A DNA stretch of 64,000 nucleotides from NCBI GenBank assembly GCA_001661515.1, contig LUVW01000001.1, forward strand, positions 390,582-454,581, in the 5' to 3' direction. The notes below the pieces were generated by a model. That model was given only the letters and a program-made list of their open reading frames with translations, had not been told where the DNA came from and made no database searches. Positions 21,958-39,441 of the stretch are shown here, in pieces; the first letter of the stretch is position 1; every line of letters starts with the position of its first letter. Origin of the DNA: Capniomyces stellatus. Taxonomy: Eukaryota; Kickxellomycota; Harpellomycetes; Harpellales; Legeriomycetaceae. The translations under genes were made by a program, and so were the position numbers.

Positions 21958-24193
21958 ATGTTTACAAAGGATAAGAACGGAATAAAGCAATCTACCCTAG
22001 AGGCAGAGGAATGCAAGGTCAAGGAATGGATACAATTCGTGAATCAGAACAGCTGGGTGTCAAAAACACACATTACGGATTTTTTTGTGGAAAAAGAGTA
22101 CGAGAAGTTTCCGGTTGGCTGGGAGGAGGCATTTACGAGTGATTTGACAACACTTGAGGATTTGATATATTTGACCAGTGAATGCCGGATTCCAGTAATG
22201 AGAAAATACACACAAATACATACATACATATACACTGTGTCTAGAAAGTATTTACTTGCTTAGCTGTAGAATAATGGGGGTATCAGAGAGAGGTGTTTGA
22301 AGAAGTTTTGAAATTTTAAAAAGATTAAAAGAAAGAGCTGAATTGAAGTGAACTGTTTTAAATGTAGAGCCATTTCCCTGAAAGTTTGGCCGAGTTTGTA
22401 AAAAAGTGTTTTGAATATAGACTCGAAAGAACGGCTAAAGGTGAGTGTGAGTGCTAGTAGTTGGTATTAACTGCTGGACAAACGAGAGTGAGTTGTGCCT
22501 GTACTTTGCAAATGCGGAAATAAAACGATAGAGCAAGTCGTTTATGCTGGTCAGTTCGAGGAGGGGGGGGGGGGAGCTTGTTGACCAAAGAATGTGTAAA
22601 TGATATAATAGGGCTAGGTGGAGAGAGCTCGAGTAAAGAGATAAACAGGTTGTTAAGGCTGGGAATGAAGGACAAAAAGATCCACGAGGTAAATAGTTGT
22701 AGTAATAAAAAAAAATGGCAGAGTTGGGGATACGCGGGTTTGAAGTAATAGAGGGAAATTAGGCAGGAAGTTTGGGGGATTTGGTAAAGTGGGATGCTTG
22801 TATTTATAGAATGGTGTGATGTTATAAATACAATGTTAGGTGACAGAGCTGGCAGGTCTAGTTGCGAAAGAGTCGGGGCTGAATAATGTTGATTTGATAG
22901 TTGACGTTGGATCAGGACAGGTAAAGTATAAAATTTTATAAAAGTATATAAAGAAACGCGATTCCAATGTAGTCTAAATTTGAAGATTGTTTGTGTAAAT
23001 AAATATAGGGGTATTTAAGTAGAGCGCTGGCGTACAAGTATGGGAAACGAGTTATAGCAATGGACTTTAACGAAGTGCAGACGGAGGGAGCAAAGAAGTT
23101 GGACAAGCTGACACAGAAACAGATAAATGGGGAGGCGTACAAGAGAGAAATGAAGGTGAAAAAAAGGGAGGGAGGTGGGAGTGTAGAGTATCTAACAGTG
23201 AATGTGGGGAAGGATGACGGATTAGAAGTGATAGGGGAGATAGTGAAAAGGAAGCCAGACGAGGAGGAAATTGGGGTGAGTGGGGAGGTGGAGGGGACGG
23301 AGGGGTGCGATGACAGTAGGTTTGGGGTGGTTGGGTTGCATGCATGCGGGGATTTGACGGCAACAGTAGCGAATGCGTTTTTGAATATTGACGAGTGTTT
23401 GGTGTTGGTGATTGTTGGGTGTTGTTATAACCTGACAACGGACAAGACGGACAAGACAGGGGGACATGATGCGGTGGGGATGTTTCCAATGTCAGCAGTG
23501 GTGGAGCGGGGCTTGACAACAAAAGTGTGCAGAAACATGAAGAAGGAGGCGTGCCAATCGCCAAAACGGTGGGAAAGCAATATTGATGATTCGGTGTCAA
23601 ACTACAGAAAAAACTACTACCGAGCGCTACTGCACGGGTTGATGGTTGGGCATGGAATCGTGTCGAAGCTGGACAAGTTTCCGGTTGTTGGAAATCTGAA
23701 GAACGTTGGGGGGCTGTGTTTCTGCTGCTATTGCCAGATATGTTTGGTGAGACTTGGTCACAAGATCCGGTTGGTTCAAGGGTTGGAAAATGGGACAAGC
23801 ACCGGTTGCTGGAACAAGAAGTGCAACAACGACATTGAAATACAAGTAAAATCGGCCAGTAGCGACAACAATGGCAATGGTAATGGCGATTACGGAAACG
23901 AACTTTACAAAACTATAGTAATTGATGTAAACAACTATGAGGCGACGAGGTTTAGCAACAAAGAGTCCAGGGATAAGGAGAGTTATGGACTTAAGCTGAT
24001 TGGCGGGATGTGGTCGTTAAAGTCGATAATGTCGCCAACGATTGAGTCGTTAATAGCGGTGGACAGGTACTTTTGGCTGGTAGAGCACCCAGCTGTTGGG
24101 TACAACAATGTCGAGCTGTTCAGTCTGTTTGACGAGCTGGTATCGCCAAGAAACTTAGTTCTAACAGCAACCAAAAGCCAAACAATGGCATAG
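21958..24193 (+). CDS. METTL25-like methyltransferase
   Basis: Five exons: 21958-22194, 22368-22440, 22591-22688, 22840-22920 and 23009-24193, giving 557 residues. The N-terminus has HITDFFVEKEYEKFPVGWEEAF, typical of METTL25/RRNAD1 proteins. The Rossmann methyltransferase fold starts with KDKKIHE, VTELAGLVAKESG and the SAM-binding VDVGSGQGYLSRALAYKYG, followed by VIAMDFNEVQTEGAKK. GVVGLHACGDLTATVANAF, VGCCYNLTT, ACQSPKRW and YYRALLHGLM complete the signature. METTL25 proteins are predicted protein or RNA methyltransferases; the target here is unknown. A linker of about 60 residues after the first Rossmann unit is Gly/Glu-rich and variable. Exon 3 is the least certain: its acceptor was placed after a 12-G run, and another acceptor could add residues. 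Confidence 0.85.
22563..22574. repeat. Poly-G run (12 nt) near METTL25-like exon 3
   Basis: Twelve consecutive G about 16 nt upstream of the acceptor chosen for exon 3. Length changes here would be neutral if it is intronic and frameshifting if exonic. Confidence 0.95.
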
Positions 24194-24372
24194 ACTGGCA
24201 ACATATATTTATACGTATATTTAATGGTTATATTATTTGTGTAAATAAATAAATAAATAAAATGAAATAAAAAATATACATATATCGTCCAACTAGCAAA
24301 AAAAGAAAAGTAAAGAAAAGAAGAAAAGAAAAGAAAAAAAAAAGTAAAGAAAAGAGTGACAAGCACGAGGAG

Positions 24373-29028
<4,656 letters not shown>

Positions 29029-29803
29029 CGCGTTATATTACTCTCAAGTATGTATCTACCCGACTTTACTTGCAAGCTTGTGTTTGCTGTGTGTGTATAA
29101 GGCCTGTTTGTTTATCTTTTCTTTTCAAGCCTGTTATTTAAAGTTAAATGTCATTCACTGTATTCTCAATACAATAACCATCCTAATGAGAATATAACAA
29201 AAGCCTTAAATATTTATCTTTTTTCTTGTTTTATAAAGTCTTCAATTACTCCACGCTTGATTTAAAGACATAAACATTATCTTTTTTTCTTTTCATTTCT
29301 TTTCTTTACTTTTCTTTACTTTTTTTTTTCTTTTTTACTCCAACAGTTGCCCATTTCTTTGTCTTTTTATTCAAATTTTGAAATTCTCATCTTTATTGTA
29401 TCCTTTTTGCATTAAATGGTTAAGGAATTCCTCGCCAATAAACTCGGCAGTAAATCCAAAGATATATCATGAAAATTCCAACTAAATTGTAAAGTATAAA
29501 CATTCACTTCAACTCTACTTTTTGGCAGCTCCACCCCTTGTTAGCTCCACTCTTTTTGTTAGCCCCACTCTTCAATGGCTCCTCACAATCAAATAAATAT
29601 ATTTTTTATCTATCGCCTTTTTTCGCCTCAAAACTGCCCATTTTCGACTCTCTCTTCAATAAAGTCGCGGATATTTCCCAGTTTAGGAATGTTTATAGCT
29701 CCCAAATCCTACCATAATACAAATCATACCAGTTTTTTTTATTGTTATTAAAGCCAAACAAAGTTGCATTCCACAAAACTCCGTCTTAACATGCATAATA
29801 TAA
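29029..29803. other. Intergenic between MED15 and LEA-2-like gene
   Basis: 775 bp, pyrimidine-rich on the plus strand (TTTCTTTTC runs near 29280-29330), upstream of MED15 on the coding strand, so it should contain the MED15 promoter. No frame was recognised. Confidence 0.45.
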
Positions 29804-31479
29804 TTATCTTTGTCGCAATTGCACTCGTCCTTTTACATTTACTGGGCATAGTATCTTGAACTGCTCCTTTGGTTTGTAAACCAAAAACCTTCCTACTACA
29901 CTGTTATATTTTGACTTGACAGTATACTCCAAAGTCAACACTTTTTCATCCATAGTCATGTCCTTGCTACAAATGCTATAAAACTCCTCTACCAACTCCC
30001 TGTTGTCCTGGTTGAAGCTGATCTTTATCTTTACCGATGATCGCTCCCTCAGCATTCCCATTGGATCTATGTTCCTTACCAACACGTTTCCAACTCCCAG
30101 CTCCTTCTCAAATCCGGGCCAAAACACCTATTCATTGGAACAATTCACATTCTTCTCTTAACAGCTATAATCACGTAAAACCCCCCCTCAGTCCAATCTA
30201 CTAATTTTTATCTGTGCATCTTGACTACTTGCTTAACAGCGACACAAAGTTAAAAAGCCTCAGCTCACGTACATATAAAAGCTATCGCAACAATTATCCT
30301 TACTTTGGTCTCCATGCTCTCAATATCCAGCTTGTAGTGGTTGCCACTCTTGATCGTATACTCAAACTCGATCTTGAAATTCAATTTCTTGGGCGACACG
30401 CTAAATGTCTGATTCCCAAAACGTCCTTCCTTTATGTCCAGCAGCTCAATTCTCGGCTCCCGAAACTCCAGCAAATACACTGTCAGCATCACCGACCCTA
30501 CAAACACCAACACCACTACTATTATCACCCCTAGAAAATTCCGGAAACACAGCCTATCCGGCCTTTTTTCACACCTCTTTCTTTGCAACTCGATATTGCT
30601 AAACTCATTTAAATCATACTGCACATGGATTCCTGTTGATACGGTACGCGTTGACATTTTGCCCTTTCTTTCCTTATTTAGGGGTTGAGTCTCCATTTCT
30701 TCATTTTCAGTACTATTGCTCGTCTGGGTTCTCTGATCCGATCCAGACATCTTTCCCCTATCACTTTTGTTGTCTGGCGACCTTATAATATTTCCATATT
30801 TCTGTTTCTTCCTTGTATACCCGCTTCTGCTCTTATCTGTAGCACTTTTTGAGTTTGAATTTTTTTCCGAAATTTGTTTTTCCATATGGGATACACCTTT
30901 AAATACTGTATTTTCCAAAGCCATGACCTCACCTGCCTCAGAGTCTGTGCTATGGTGTATCACAGGTTCTTTGTTTGCGATTTTACCAAACTTGCTCTTA
31001 CTATTGCTGTGTATTTCTGCTTGATTCTGAGACTGGGCTTGCAAGGTTTGAATCGGCGATAGTTTAAACCCAAGATCACCAAACGATTTGGGAATTAGAT
31101 TTGCAAACGAGAAATTATAACTTTCCTTTTCCCCATCCAAATCGCCACCAACCATGTTTCGGGTACTTTCAATCAACTGCAACTCTCTGGCTGATAACAC
31201 CGCCGTGTTTGCATAGGTACTCGCTTTAACAACATTTGTATCTTCTCCATTGGCTGGTTTTCTTGCACTCCCGTTTGCTTTCGCGGTATTGTTTTTTGGA
31301 ATGTTCTGTCGTCTTGACTCAGTTCCATCACTGTCCAATACTTCTCCAATAGATATTTTTTTATTTTGCTTTTTCATATCCGGCTGTTCTGGATTAGAAC
31401 TCATAAAATTTGGAAAATCTGTTGAGGTGGCATCGTAATGCAAAAAAGCAGTATCGTATGAATATCGATTGTCACTCAT
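29804..31479 (-). CDS. Single-pass membrane protein with LEA-2/WHy-like luminal domain
   Basis: Two exons: 31479-30304 and 30127-29804, giving 499 residues; the donor AAA|GTAAGG and acceptor AATAG|GTG keep phase 0. The first 310 or so residues are polar and probably disordered, rich in Ser, Asn, Lys and Glu. A basic patch (ELQRKRCEKRPDRLCFRN) precedes one strong membrane segment (FLGVIIVVVLVFVGSVMLTVYLL). The C-terminal 150 residues start with PRIELLDIKEG and continue as alternating beta strands (LNFKIEFEYTIKSGNHYKLDIESM, SSVKIKISFNQDN, LTLEYTVKSKYNSVVGRFLVYK). This layout (cytosolic tail, TM, NxxF/Y-type beta-sandwich) is that of LEA-2/NDR1-HIN1-like and fungal vacuolar-membrane proteins. 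Assignment is by architecture only; no specific function is claimed. Confidence 0.7.
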
Positions 31480-32533
31480 TGTTAAATACCGCTGTTGGCG
31501 ACGGTTCTTGCGTATAATTCTGCCAACGATTCTTTATAGCTAATATTATCAACAAAATATTTTTTAGAAAAAAATAAATCCTTAAAGACTAGGCCGAACC
31601 CAAATGTTTGGTATTTTTGTGTATGTTTTGTCTGAAAAATGAAAAGGGATAATGGCATGCCCTTGCTTTACTCAACACAGCGTGTTTTCTGATATTTACA
31701 CAGTTTATAGCTGAATGTTCAATGCGAGAAAAACACTAAAATGAAACGAGCGGCGAGTATTGGGGTAGATTCAGGTTTTATGTCTCTGTGATTGAATAAG
31801 ATGTACAATAAATAGAAACTTCAAGGAATATATATCCCTACTAGCGAGAGGAAATATAAAAAAAAACAAAAGAAAGTATAATGCCTCTGGTTTAGCTACA
31901 CTAGTGCAACTATCTACATGGTACCAACTAACTTTACAGATTTTCTCAGGCTGCTGCTACTATTGCAAATACGATGACTATTACCGCTGTTGAAATAGGT
32001 GACTTTTAAACCAGTGTCACATCTGAGTATTCGTCTCAGTAACTCAAAACTCAAAAAAAATAATGTCTCAACTATTGTTTAATACATTATTGAATTCCTT
32101 ACTCCATACTTTAGCAACAATTAATAAAAGTACCAATATATATTTTCACTAAACAGATTAACTAATGTCTCCCCTCCCTCCTCTTAGGCTAGCTTAGTAA
32201 ACTTTAACATATTGGATAAGCCAAGACTTGGCTACAGTATCCAATTTGCAAGTGATATATGAGCTGTGACTAGGTGTAATGACCCCTTGTATTAAATCTC
32301 AAATTGCTCATAATTTTGGTACTGTTGACAAGGCGGTAATATATGCACTTCACCCAAGTTTATTTATGTTTCCCACAAGCACTATACCATACCCGAAAGT
32401 CAACTAGTGAAAAGAAACAAGGAACCCCCCCCCCCATCTCCCCATTCTTGAGTCAAACAGCAAGTTAAAGTGTTAAAGCTAGATGGTAGATTGCCAAACT
32501 CAAATTGAATGCAAATATCAGAGTTTAAATTCA
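31480..32533. other. Intergenic, no gene recognised
   Basis: 1.05 kb between two minus-strand genes. It contains an 11-nt poly-C run at 32425-32435. No conserved frame or RNA gene was seen. Confidence 0.45.
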
Positions 32534-34840
32534 CTAAATTCTACGCAATGTGCCTATATTGTTTGATTTAAATTCGTACACTCTGTTACACCCAATTGTT
32601 TCCCAGACTCTAAAAGTTTTGTCATCAGAACAAGTAACTATTTGATTGGCTTTTTCATTGTTAATAGTCCATGGGCACCACTTGATGCTGCTAACTTCGC
32701 CACCATGTGCCTCTAAAGCTGCACAGGCCTGATCAACTTTCAAGTACTCATAGTCGTTGAACACATTACTTCGTTCTTTCTGCTTTGTATTTCTCTGGCT
32801 ACTAGTTAGTCTCTCCTCAATGTCCCAAAGATCCCACAGGTGCGGAATTCCATTGCTTGAACCTGCTGCCAAGTACCGGCCTTCTCTGTCAACATCCAAA
32901 CCCACAAACAGGCTATTGCACTGAAAATCCGTTGATTCCAACGCCACTATCGGCAAGCCCGGGTTGTACGCATCATAAGCGTATATTCTACATTGAGTAA
33001 ATAGTGCATTTGTACATGCTTTAGAATGTCTAGCGTTTGACCCACTTCCTGTTGGTTTAAATGCATCAATATATACGACAATAGCCAAGATGTCAGACTA
33101 GAGTGTTTACTATACTAGAACCGATACTAGCAACAGCAACAGCAACAGCAATAGCAATAGCAATAGTAATAGCTGTAGTAATAGTAATGATAATAGTAAC
33201 AGTAATAGTAACAATAATGACAGTATCACTAACCTGCTATCTAACGAAACAGCGTAAATGACTGCTCCGTCACGCGATGATGCTATCGATGAAATCCCAC
33301 GGGATCTCTTGCCGGGCATAAAGCTTGTAGAGCTGATCAGTGACTTTGAGTTTAGAGCATTAAATCCCGATAATCCCGTACCAGAGTACTTTCGAATATC
33401 CCAAAAGTTTATTGTGCCGTTGGTAGAACTTGAAGAGCAAAGCGTATAGCCGTTAGAAAGAAATGTCAATCCGGTGATCGCAGGTATATTTGCTGGCAAA
33501 CTGTTGCTATTTTTATGTTTCCCCCTGCTAGAAAACCTTCGATTTAGTGACAGGCCTGAGTTTGGCGAACTTTGGTATGTGTCTGTGATTTCAGGCAAAT
33601 GGGCAGCGTGTATTGTATGCACCGGTCTATACTCCAGGCTGTCGTCAACTCCTAAAGCACCCAGCCTCCCATTACATCGCATGTCCCACAACTTAATACA
33701 TCCATCCCTACCTCCGCTAGCAAATACATCAACTTCGTACGGGTGGTCCGCCAGTTTTCTTATAGTGCCTGAGTGCCCCAGAAACCGTGAAATTTCTGAC
33801 TGCGTTTCTATATCGTACAGCAAAACGGTTTCATCTGCTGAGCATGTTAACATTTGCGTATCATTCTGCACCCATGAAAAATCAAACACCGAGTTTGTGT
33901 GCGCCCTCCATTCCACCAACGCTTTTAGCGGAACCTCGCCATTCAGCCCTACACCAGAAGGCGCACTATTCACACTGTCAAAATCGTTTCCTCCTTCTGA
34001 AAGATCAAAAATCTTGATATTTCCTGATTCGTCTGACATCCCAACTTTCCCACATCCCATCGACGTTCCTTTGCTATAATGACACGACAATGGCGTACTA
34101 GACTGACACAGCTCCCCGTTCCCTGCTTCGTTTTTATACACTCTGTGTGGCTCACCTACCATTCTGTCCAGGTAATCCAGTTTGTAGCCTCTAACATTGT
34201 AGTTCAGCTCTTGTTTCCGGTTTCTGTGTGCTTGGTATATTCCCAAGTTCGCTTTGCTTCTATTTGTATTGTACGAGTTTCTTGGCTCCAGCCTTTGCAC
34301 CACGTTATTATTTTCAGTACCTAGCGAAGCTGTTCGGTCGCTTAAACTCATGTTTTCTATAAGATTCTGCGTTCTAATCAAGTCGTTTAAACCCTTCACT
34401 TTTTTTACAGTATCGCAGAAATCATCCGTCGAGACAAAATACTCCTCTTCGTAAATTTTCATGCAGTCAGCCTTTGCAAATGGACTGTTTTTGATCTCGA
34501 GTGTAAATCCATTATTTTTGTCAAATTCATTTTTGGTCTCCTTTGAGAGTTCGTCTAGATTCTCGCTCTTTTTAAATCTCTTGGGTTTACAAGATCTGCT
34601 ATCAATTCTCGCCAGCTCAGCGTTTTCTCCAGCTTCACCCTCCGCTATTTCCCTCTTGTTCAAACCAAAGTTTTCTGGGATATTTTCGGCGTTTGAGGCA
34701 CCTTTTGTTTTGTTTTTTAGCTCCTCTATACTCCGCTTGGTTGTTCCTTTCTTTATCGGCGAGGCTTTGAAGCTTGCCATTAGCGTTAATTGCCGTGATT
34801 TCCCTCTTTTTTCCTGATTCATTACTGCTGCAATCGTCAT
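32534..34840 (-). CDS. cdt2: CDT2/DTL-type WD40 substrate receptor of CRL4 ubiquitin ligase
   Basis: Two exons: 34840-33234 and 32987-32534, giving 686 residues. WD units are visible in order: VEWRAHTNSVFDFSWVQNDTQMLTCSADETVLLYDIET, FLGHSGTIRKLADHPYEVDVFASGGRDGCIKLWDMRCN, a block ending in TINFWDIRK, VIYAVSLDSR|IYAYD, YLAAGSSNGIPHLWDL and EAHGGEVSSIKWCPW...IVTCSDDKTFRVWE. The order and the wording of the GHSG...SGGRDGCIKLWDMRCN block are those of CDT2, the CRL4 adaptor that destroys CDT1 and related PCNA-bound substrates in S phase. The first 220 residues are not WD and carry QLTLMASF near the start, a PIP-box-like motif. The intron donor is GTTAGT and the acceptor CAATGTAG; this join gives LDSRIYAYD. 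The intron holds an AACAGC/AATAGC microsatellite (33120-33175). Confidence 0.88.
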
Positions 34841-35923
34841 TTTTAGATTTACTTTATCAATTGTGCTGATTTCTGGCCAAAGTAGCCTCTTTTTTAAAAT
34901 CTCAAGTTGGCTGTACCGGGTTCAAACGCCTGTGTTGAATCTGCTAATTTTATCTACTTTTATTTTTTTCCGAATTGTATGCTCAATTATTTTTTATTTT
35001 TTTGAAATAGTTGGGTTGCGCGCTTTATCCCATAGAACTCTCAACGCTGTTTGGTATTTACAATAGCAGGGTAGTGCCAGGAAATAAAATGGAGGTATTT
35101 ATGCGCGATATTGCATACAAGTGGAGTACAAAACATGCATCGTAAACAACGACTTTCATAAGTCTGTTTTGTTTTTCTTTGTTTTTATAAGTTTGTTTTG
35201 ATTTTTCGAGTCTGTTTTGCTTTGTGTTATACCTAGCTTTGTTTTATTGGGGGAAAAGGATAAAAAAAAATTGGCTGTGATTCGCCTGCGTTGTTTGTTT
35301 ATTCACAAGGATTGTCTATTTTGAAACGGTAAACATCACTTGCTTTTTAAGACGCAATGTTGCAAAATACAATGCGAAATAAGACCAAGCTAGATATCCT
35401 AGCACTTGATACAATATATATATATATATTTTTTTTAGAAACATCAGGTGTGTATCTAGTACTAGTGGCTGGATCAAAACAAGCACTTTCAAGCCAGTTC
35501 ACAGCGTGACTTTCTATGCATCAAAATTACATTATTTAGGCGCTATTTGATATCAAAGCTCTGTGCATATTATATATAGAGGGCATTGGGCATTTTGCTT
35601 TGCTGCAGCTACAGCTGACTTGACATGGTTCTTGCTACGGTGAATGAGCGACATTGTTCTGGAAGGCATATAATTGTGTTTTGGCCCATTTTTGGCAACA
35701 TTAAACACAACTGTTTGTATTTTGAGAAATATGCTAAATAAGAGCTACGCTTGGTTAATAAATTGGGTGAAGATACTTCATTGAACAAAGCGAGATGTGG
35801 ATACCCAAGTCCAAAGGACAAAAACATCACGTGTGTTGAGTTAGTCCAATTATTGCTTCAGCTGACACGCAACCAAATGGGGTTTGTATAGGCTAATCCT
35901 AAATTGCCGCATAATTATAAACT
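34841..35923. other. Divergent intergenic region
   Basis: 1.08 kb upstream of CDT2 (-) and of the unidentified spliced gene (+). A short (TA)n run at about 35417-35429 is the only distinctive element. No conserved frame was seen. Confidence 0.45.
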
Positions 35924-37216
35924 ATGGCAATTTTATCGCCAGATTGGCGTGTATTACTATATTGCCATGAAATATCATTAATACAGGATACATATTCTGG
36001 GAAGTCGTATAAACTCTACGATTGCTTTAGTTCTCCACAAGTTGATGTCTGTGCAAGTGCGCAATTGTCCAAATCACGGATGCTAAATATCTTGAGACCT
36101 GGTTTCTGCATGTTAGTAAGTTGTAAACAGCCCATTTGTGACTGATGACTGGGGCAATGTTAGCTAGAGTTGCTGGAGGGGAGGGGGGGACCCCGTTTTT
36201 ACTTGTAGCCCGAGGCAGAAAGCTATGTATCTAGTACTAGTTTACGTTTGCTTTACCCTCCAAAGATCCTATGGCAGCTTCTGGCTGTACTGGCTATACT
36301 GGCCTTGCCACGTTTTAGATTTGTTTTGAAAGTGTACAAGTAGCTGTATACATGGCTAAACCGAATCAAACGCAGCAGCTGGAAGATGTCACATCTAGCT
36401 ATAGTCGTGATGTAACGATCAGCAGAATGTTTGGGCAAGTGATTTTGCTTTTTTTTCTTTTTCTTCTTATATGTTTGGTGACTAACACTGAGTATGGGAT
36501 TTTGTTTCTTTGTGATTGGAGTATTAAAAAAAAAGGCTGAAAGTTGTTCTGGGCAATGTTTAATATCATCGTATTCTAATGTTTTTTTTTTGTTAGCTTC
36601 CTGGATACAAACTTTTACAAGCTTAATTACTTTGGCAAGATTGAAATAATTAAAGTTATGCTAGAATGTAGGTTTTAATACAGGCTTGTGTTGGACATAA
36701 TCAAGGGTTTTAGTAGTAAGCTAAAAAATTCAAAATCCAAGAAGGCTAATTGGGTCTATGTTTACACTTTATTGGTCCAGGAGTTAATTTCAGCAATCGA
36801 ACGCTCCAAAAGCTGCCTTTTAATATTCCAAAACAAAAAATCAAGCCATTTGATTGTTAAAAAGAGAGAAAAGAGAGTCTAGACCTGGAAGCCCTATAAT
36901 TTGTAGGAGCCTAGATGACCCAAGTTTTCAGATTGGAAGGGTATTAGAGCGGATAGAGCACCAAGACTTTTATAGGTTTAGGGTGGGGAAAGGAGAAGTA
37001 AGTTAAAGTATTGGTATTTGTTTCCATACAAACTGTCTCATTTTTTTTTTATAAAAAAAAAACAAAAAAAACAATGCCATATATCAATAAGAAATAAAAT
37101 AGAAAACTATGCCTATTCGGCCTTATACAGACCAAGGTGGTACCAAATTAGAAAATGGTGAATTGGGTAAATTGGGCAGAATATATAAACAATTTGATAA
37201 TAGGGCGTCTAAATAA
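35924..37216 (+). CDS. Unidentified spliced gene (candidate)
   Basis: I do not recognise this gene. Coding-like segments with compatible splice sites are: 35924-36115 (ATG to TTA before GTAAGT; LSPDWRVLLYCHEISLIQDTYS...ILRPGFCML); 36319-36434, phase 0 after TTTTAG (ICFESVQVAVYMAKPNQ...SYSRDVTISRMFG), ending at a GC donor GCAAGT; 36597-about 36667 (FLDTNFYKLNYFGKIEIIKVMLE); an uncertain part, 36690-36880, whose Lys-rich frame has several possible boundaries; 36883-36997 (RSLDDPSFQIGRVLERIEHQDFYRFRVGKGE before GTAAGT); and 37103-37216 (PIRPYTDQGGTKLENGELGK...DNRASK, stop). The first two segments look beta-rich with a hydrophobic LRPGFCMLICFESVQV strand pair, vaguely like an OB-fold, but this is only an impression. 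The middle junctions are unresolved, so this is a locus call and not a finished model. Confidence 0.42.
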
Positions 37217-39441
37217 TAACGTTGTAAACAAAAACATTAAAAATAAAGAGCAAATAGAAATCAAAGCTGATGCTGGAGCAAAGTAAATTTTAAAACAGTT
37301 TTACATTAATTTAATTTAAATTAATAATGCCGAGTCCTATAGTGCTGAGTTTGTTTTTTTATTCTTACAGCAACTTTAAACTCAAATTGCAAGCTTTCAA
37401 TAGCTGCTAAGCCAAGCCAAATGGTATAACTAAAAAGAGAGTTGTTGTAGTAGTAAATGGACAGATAGTTGAAAAAAGATGTACTGAAACTTGGAGGAAG
37501 AAATAGTGGTTGAGCAAAAGTATTCAAAAGTGCTAGTTATACTTTGCGCGAAGGGCCAAGAGCTAAACAAAGTTGAAGAATTTGGATGAAGAATTCCCTT
37601 ATAAAGTTGAAAAATGAACAAAAAAAAAATGCTCATCCAACATAATAGAAAAAAGAAGCCTGTATGGTGCTTAGTTGCTAAACAATCAGTCATATTTGCA
37701 TTAATAAATTCAGTAACTCAAATCTAATAAGTCTAAATTAATTTGGTCTAAGCAATTGAACAATTTAATAATTGTACTTGTATGCGTATAATTACGAGTA
37801 GTATTTTGTGTTGTCACTTTACTTTAATCATTTGTGGTTTGTCAGGCTAAACACTATTATACTCTGGATAAACAAACGAAACGAAAAGTAAAAAAGCGAA
37901 AAATAAAAGCAGTAGAGTAGTAAAAAAAAAGAATAGTAAAAAAGAATATTAAAAAAGAAAAAAAGTTACACTAGAGAAAAGAAAGGAAAGAAAAAAAGAA
38001 AGAAAAAAAGAAAGAAAAGAAAAAAAGAAAGAAAAGAAAGAAAAAAGAGGAACATTCATCAGAGTAATATACAATCGTACATTTTCCTAATTAAAAATCA
38101 AATTAAATTAAGAGGGAACAAACAGGCTTATATATATATTTTTACCAGATAGAATAGTTCTACACTACAAACCAACGTCTTTATTCAGTACAACCAGCCC
38201 TAGCCAGCTTCTGTTTATTGTTGCTGCTTTTAAAACAAATAGACAAAGAACAAAAGAGACAATAACTATTAGTTTTTTTTGTTGTATTTTTTTTTTTTGC
38301 ATTTAATTTTTAACTAGAGATAATTGATTATCACAGAATCGGTAGAAGCTGACTGATATATTTTTAGTTGGAAGGAAAGAAAGAGATAAGAGGCAAGAGA
38401 GAGAAAAAAAAGAAAAAGGGGGAGGTACTAGGCAGGATTATATATAACCAAAACGACTGACAGTAGTAAGACTTCTCTAAACAGGAGGAAGCACGTATTT
38501 AACCCTAAACAGGAACTAGATTCCACAAAAAATCTTTTTATAAAGAAGCGAACACTAAAAAAAAAACAGCCAATCTATAGTGTTTCAGACTCTTTATGCT
38601 ATTAACCAATTTTAACTCTAACAAGATTCCCAACGAGGAATGAGATAAAATTGAAAGAAATTGTTCAAGTATACTTAAACTTAAATTAGCAAAAGCAGAA
38701 AAGAGAGGGAGTTACACTAGAGCCCGGTGTAGTAAATCGATAGAATTTCAAGACTGGGAGTAGTCAAAGATAGTAAAAGCAGAGATATAATACAAGACGC
38801 AGAGTGAGGAGCACAGACCTTTGAAGAATAAAATATATATTTTGCTGACTGCTTCGCACAGAGATAGACCTCAAAGGGTAAACAAGCCAAGATATAAAAA
38901 TAAATAAATAAACGAAAGGGGGAAACGTATTCCACAAAAGGAGAGTAGTTAGTTGACGACTTGGAGCTATAAAAGTTCATTGGAGCTGATAGAACCAATA
39001 TAAATACGAATTAATTTGTATTAAAGAAGGGGTTCGAGTTAAGGTAAGATAGTCCTGACAATACAATAAACATAGGTGTATTGGCGGTTTGGATGTGCAT
39101 GGAGGGGGGGGGGAGGTAGATCTATGTGGTAGTAGATTAAAGCGCGGATGATAAAATAATGAGTTGTTAAGAGAGACGTGTTAACTAAAAAAGAAAGAGA
39201 ATATTTTGTAAAGAAAGGAAGGTGGCTATAACCAGATAGAGCAACAAGCCAAGGTTGTTTAAATTAATTGAGTTGTGAATCTAAAAGAGAATTAAAATAA
39301 GAAATTAACCCGAGTATGCTATGTGGGGGAATTAAAATAGGTAGAGACAGCTGAATAGCTAGAGAAAATAAACAAACCCAGCAACCAACACACAAGATAG
39401 CGTTAATACTCCGACCGTCAACGACAAAGAATCTTGACAAG
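37217..39441. other. Long AT-rich region upstream of casein kinase 1
   Basis: 2.2 kb with no recognisable gene. Purine-rich AAAGAAAG-type repeats lie at 37978-38045, T-runs at 38290-38300 and a 10-G run at 39104-39113. It is probably the promoter and a long 5' UTR of the kinase gene. Confidence 0.45.

Noticed and set aside
23067..23798. Minus-strand 243-residue frame over the METTL25-like gene
   Set aside because: Pro/Ser/His-rich antisense shadow of an exon with clear methyltransferase motifs.
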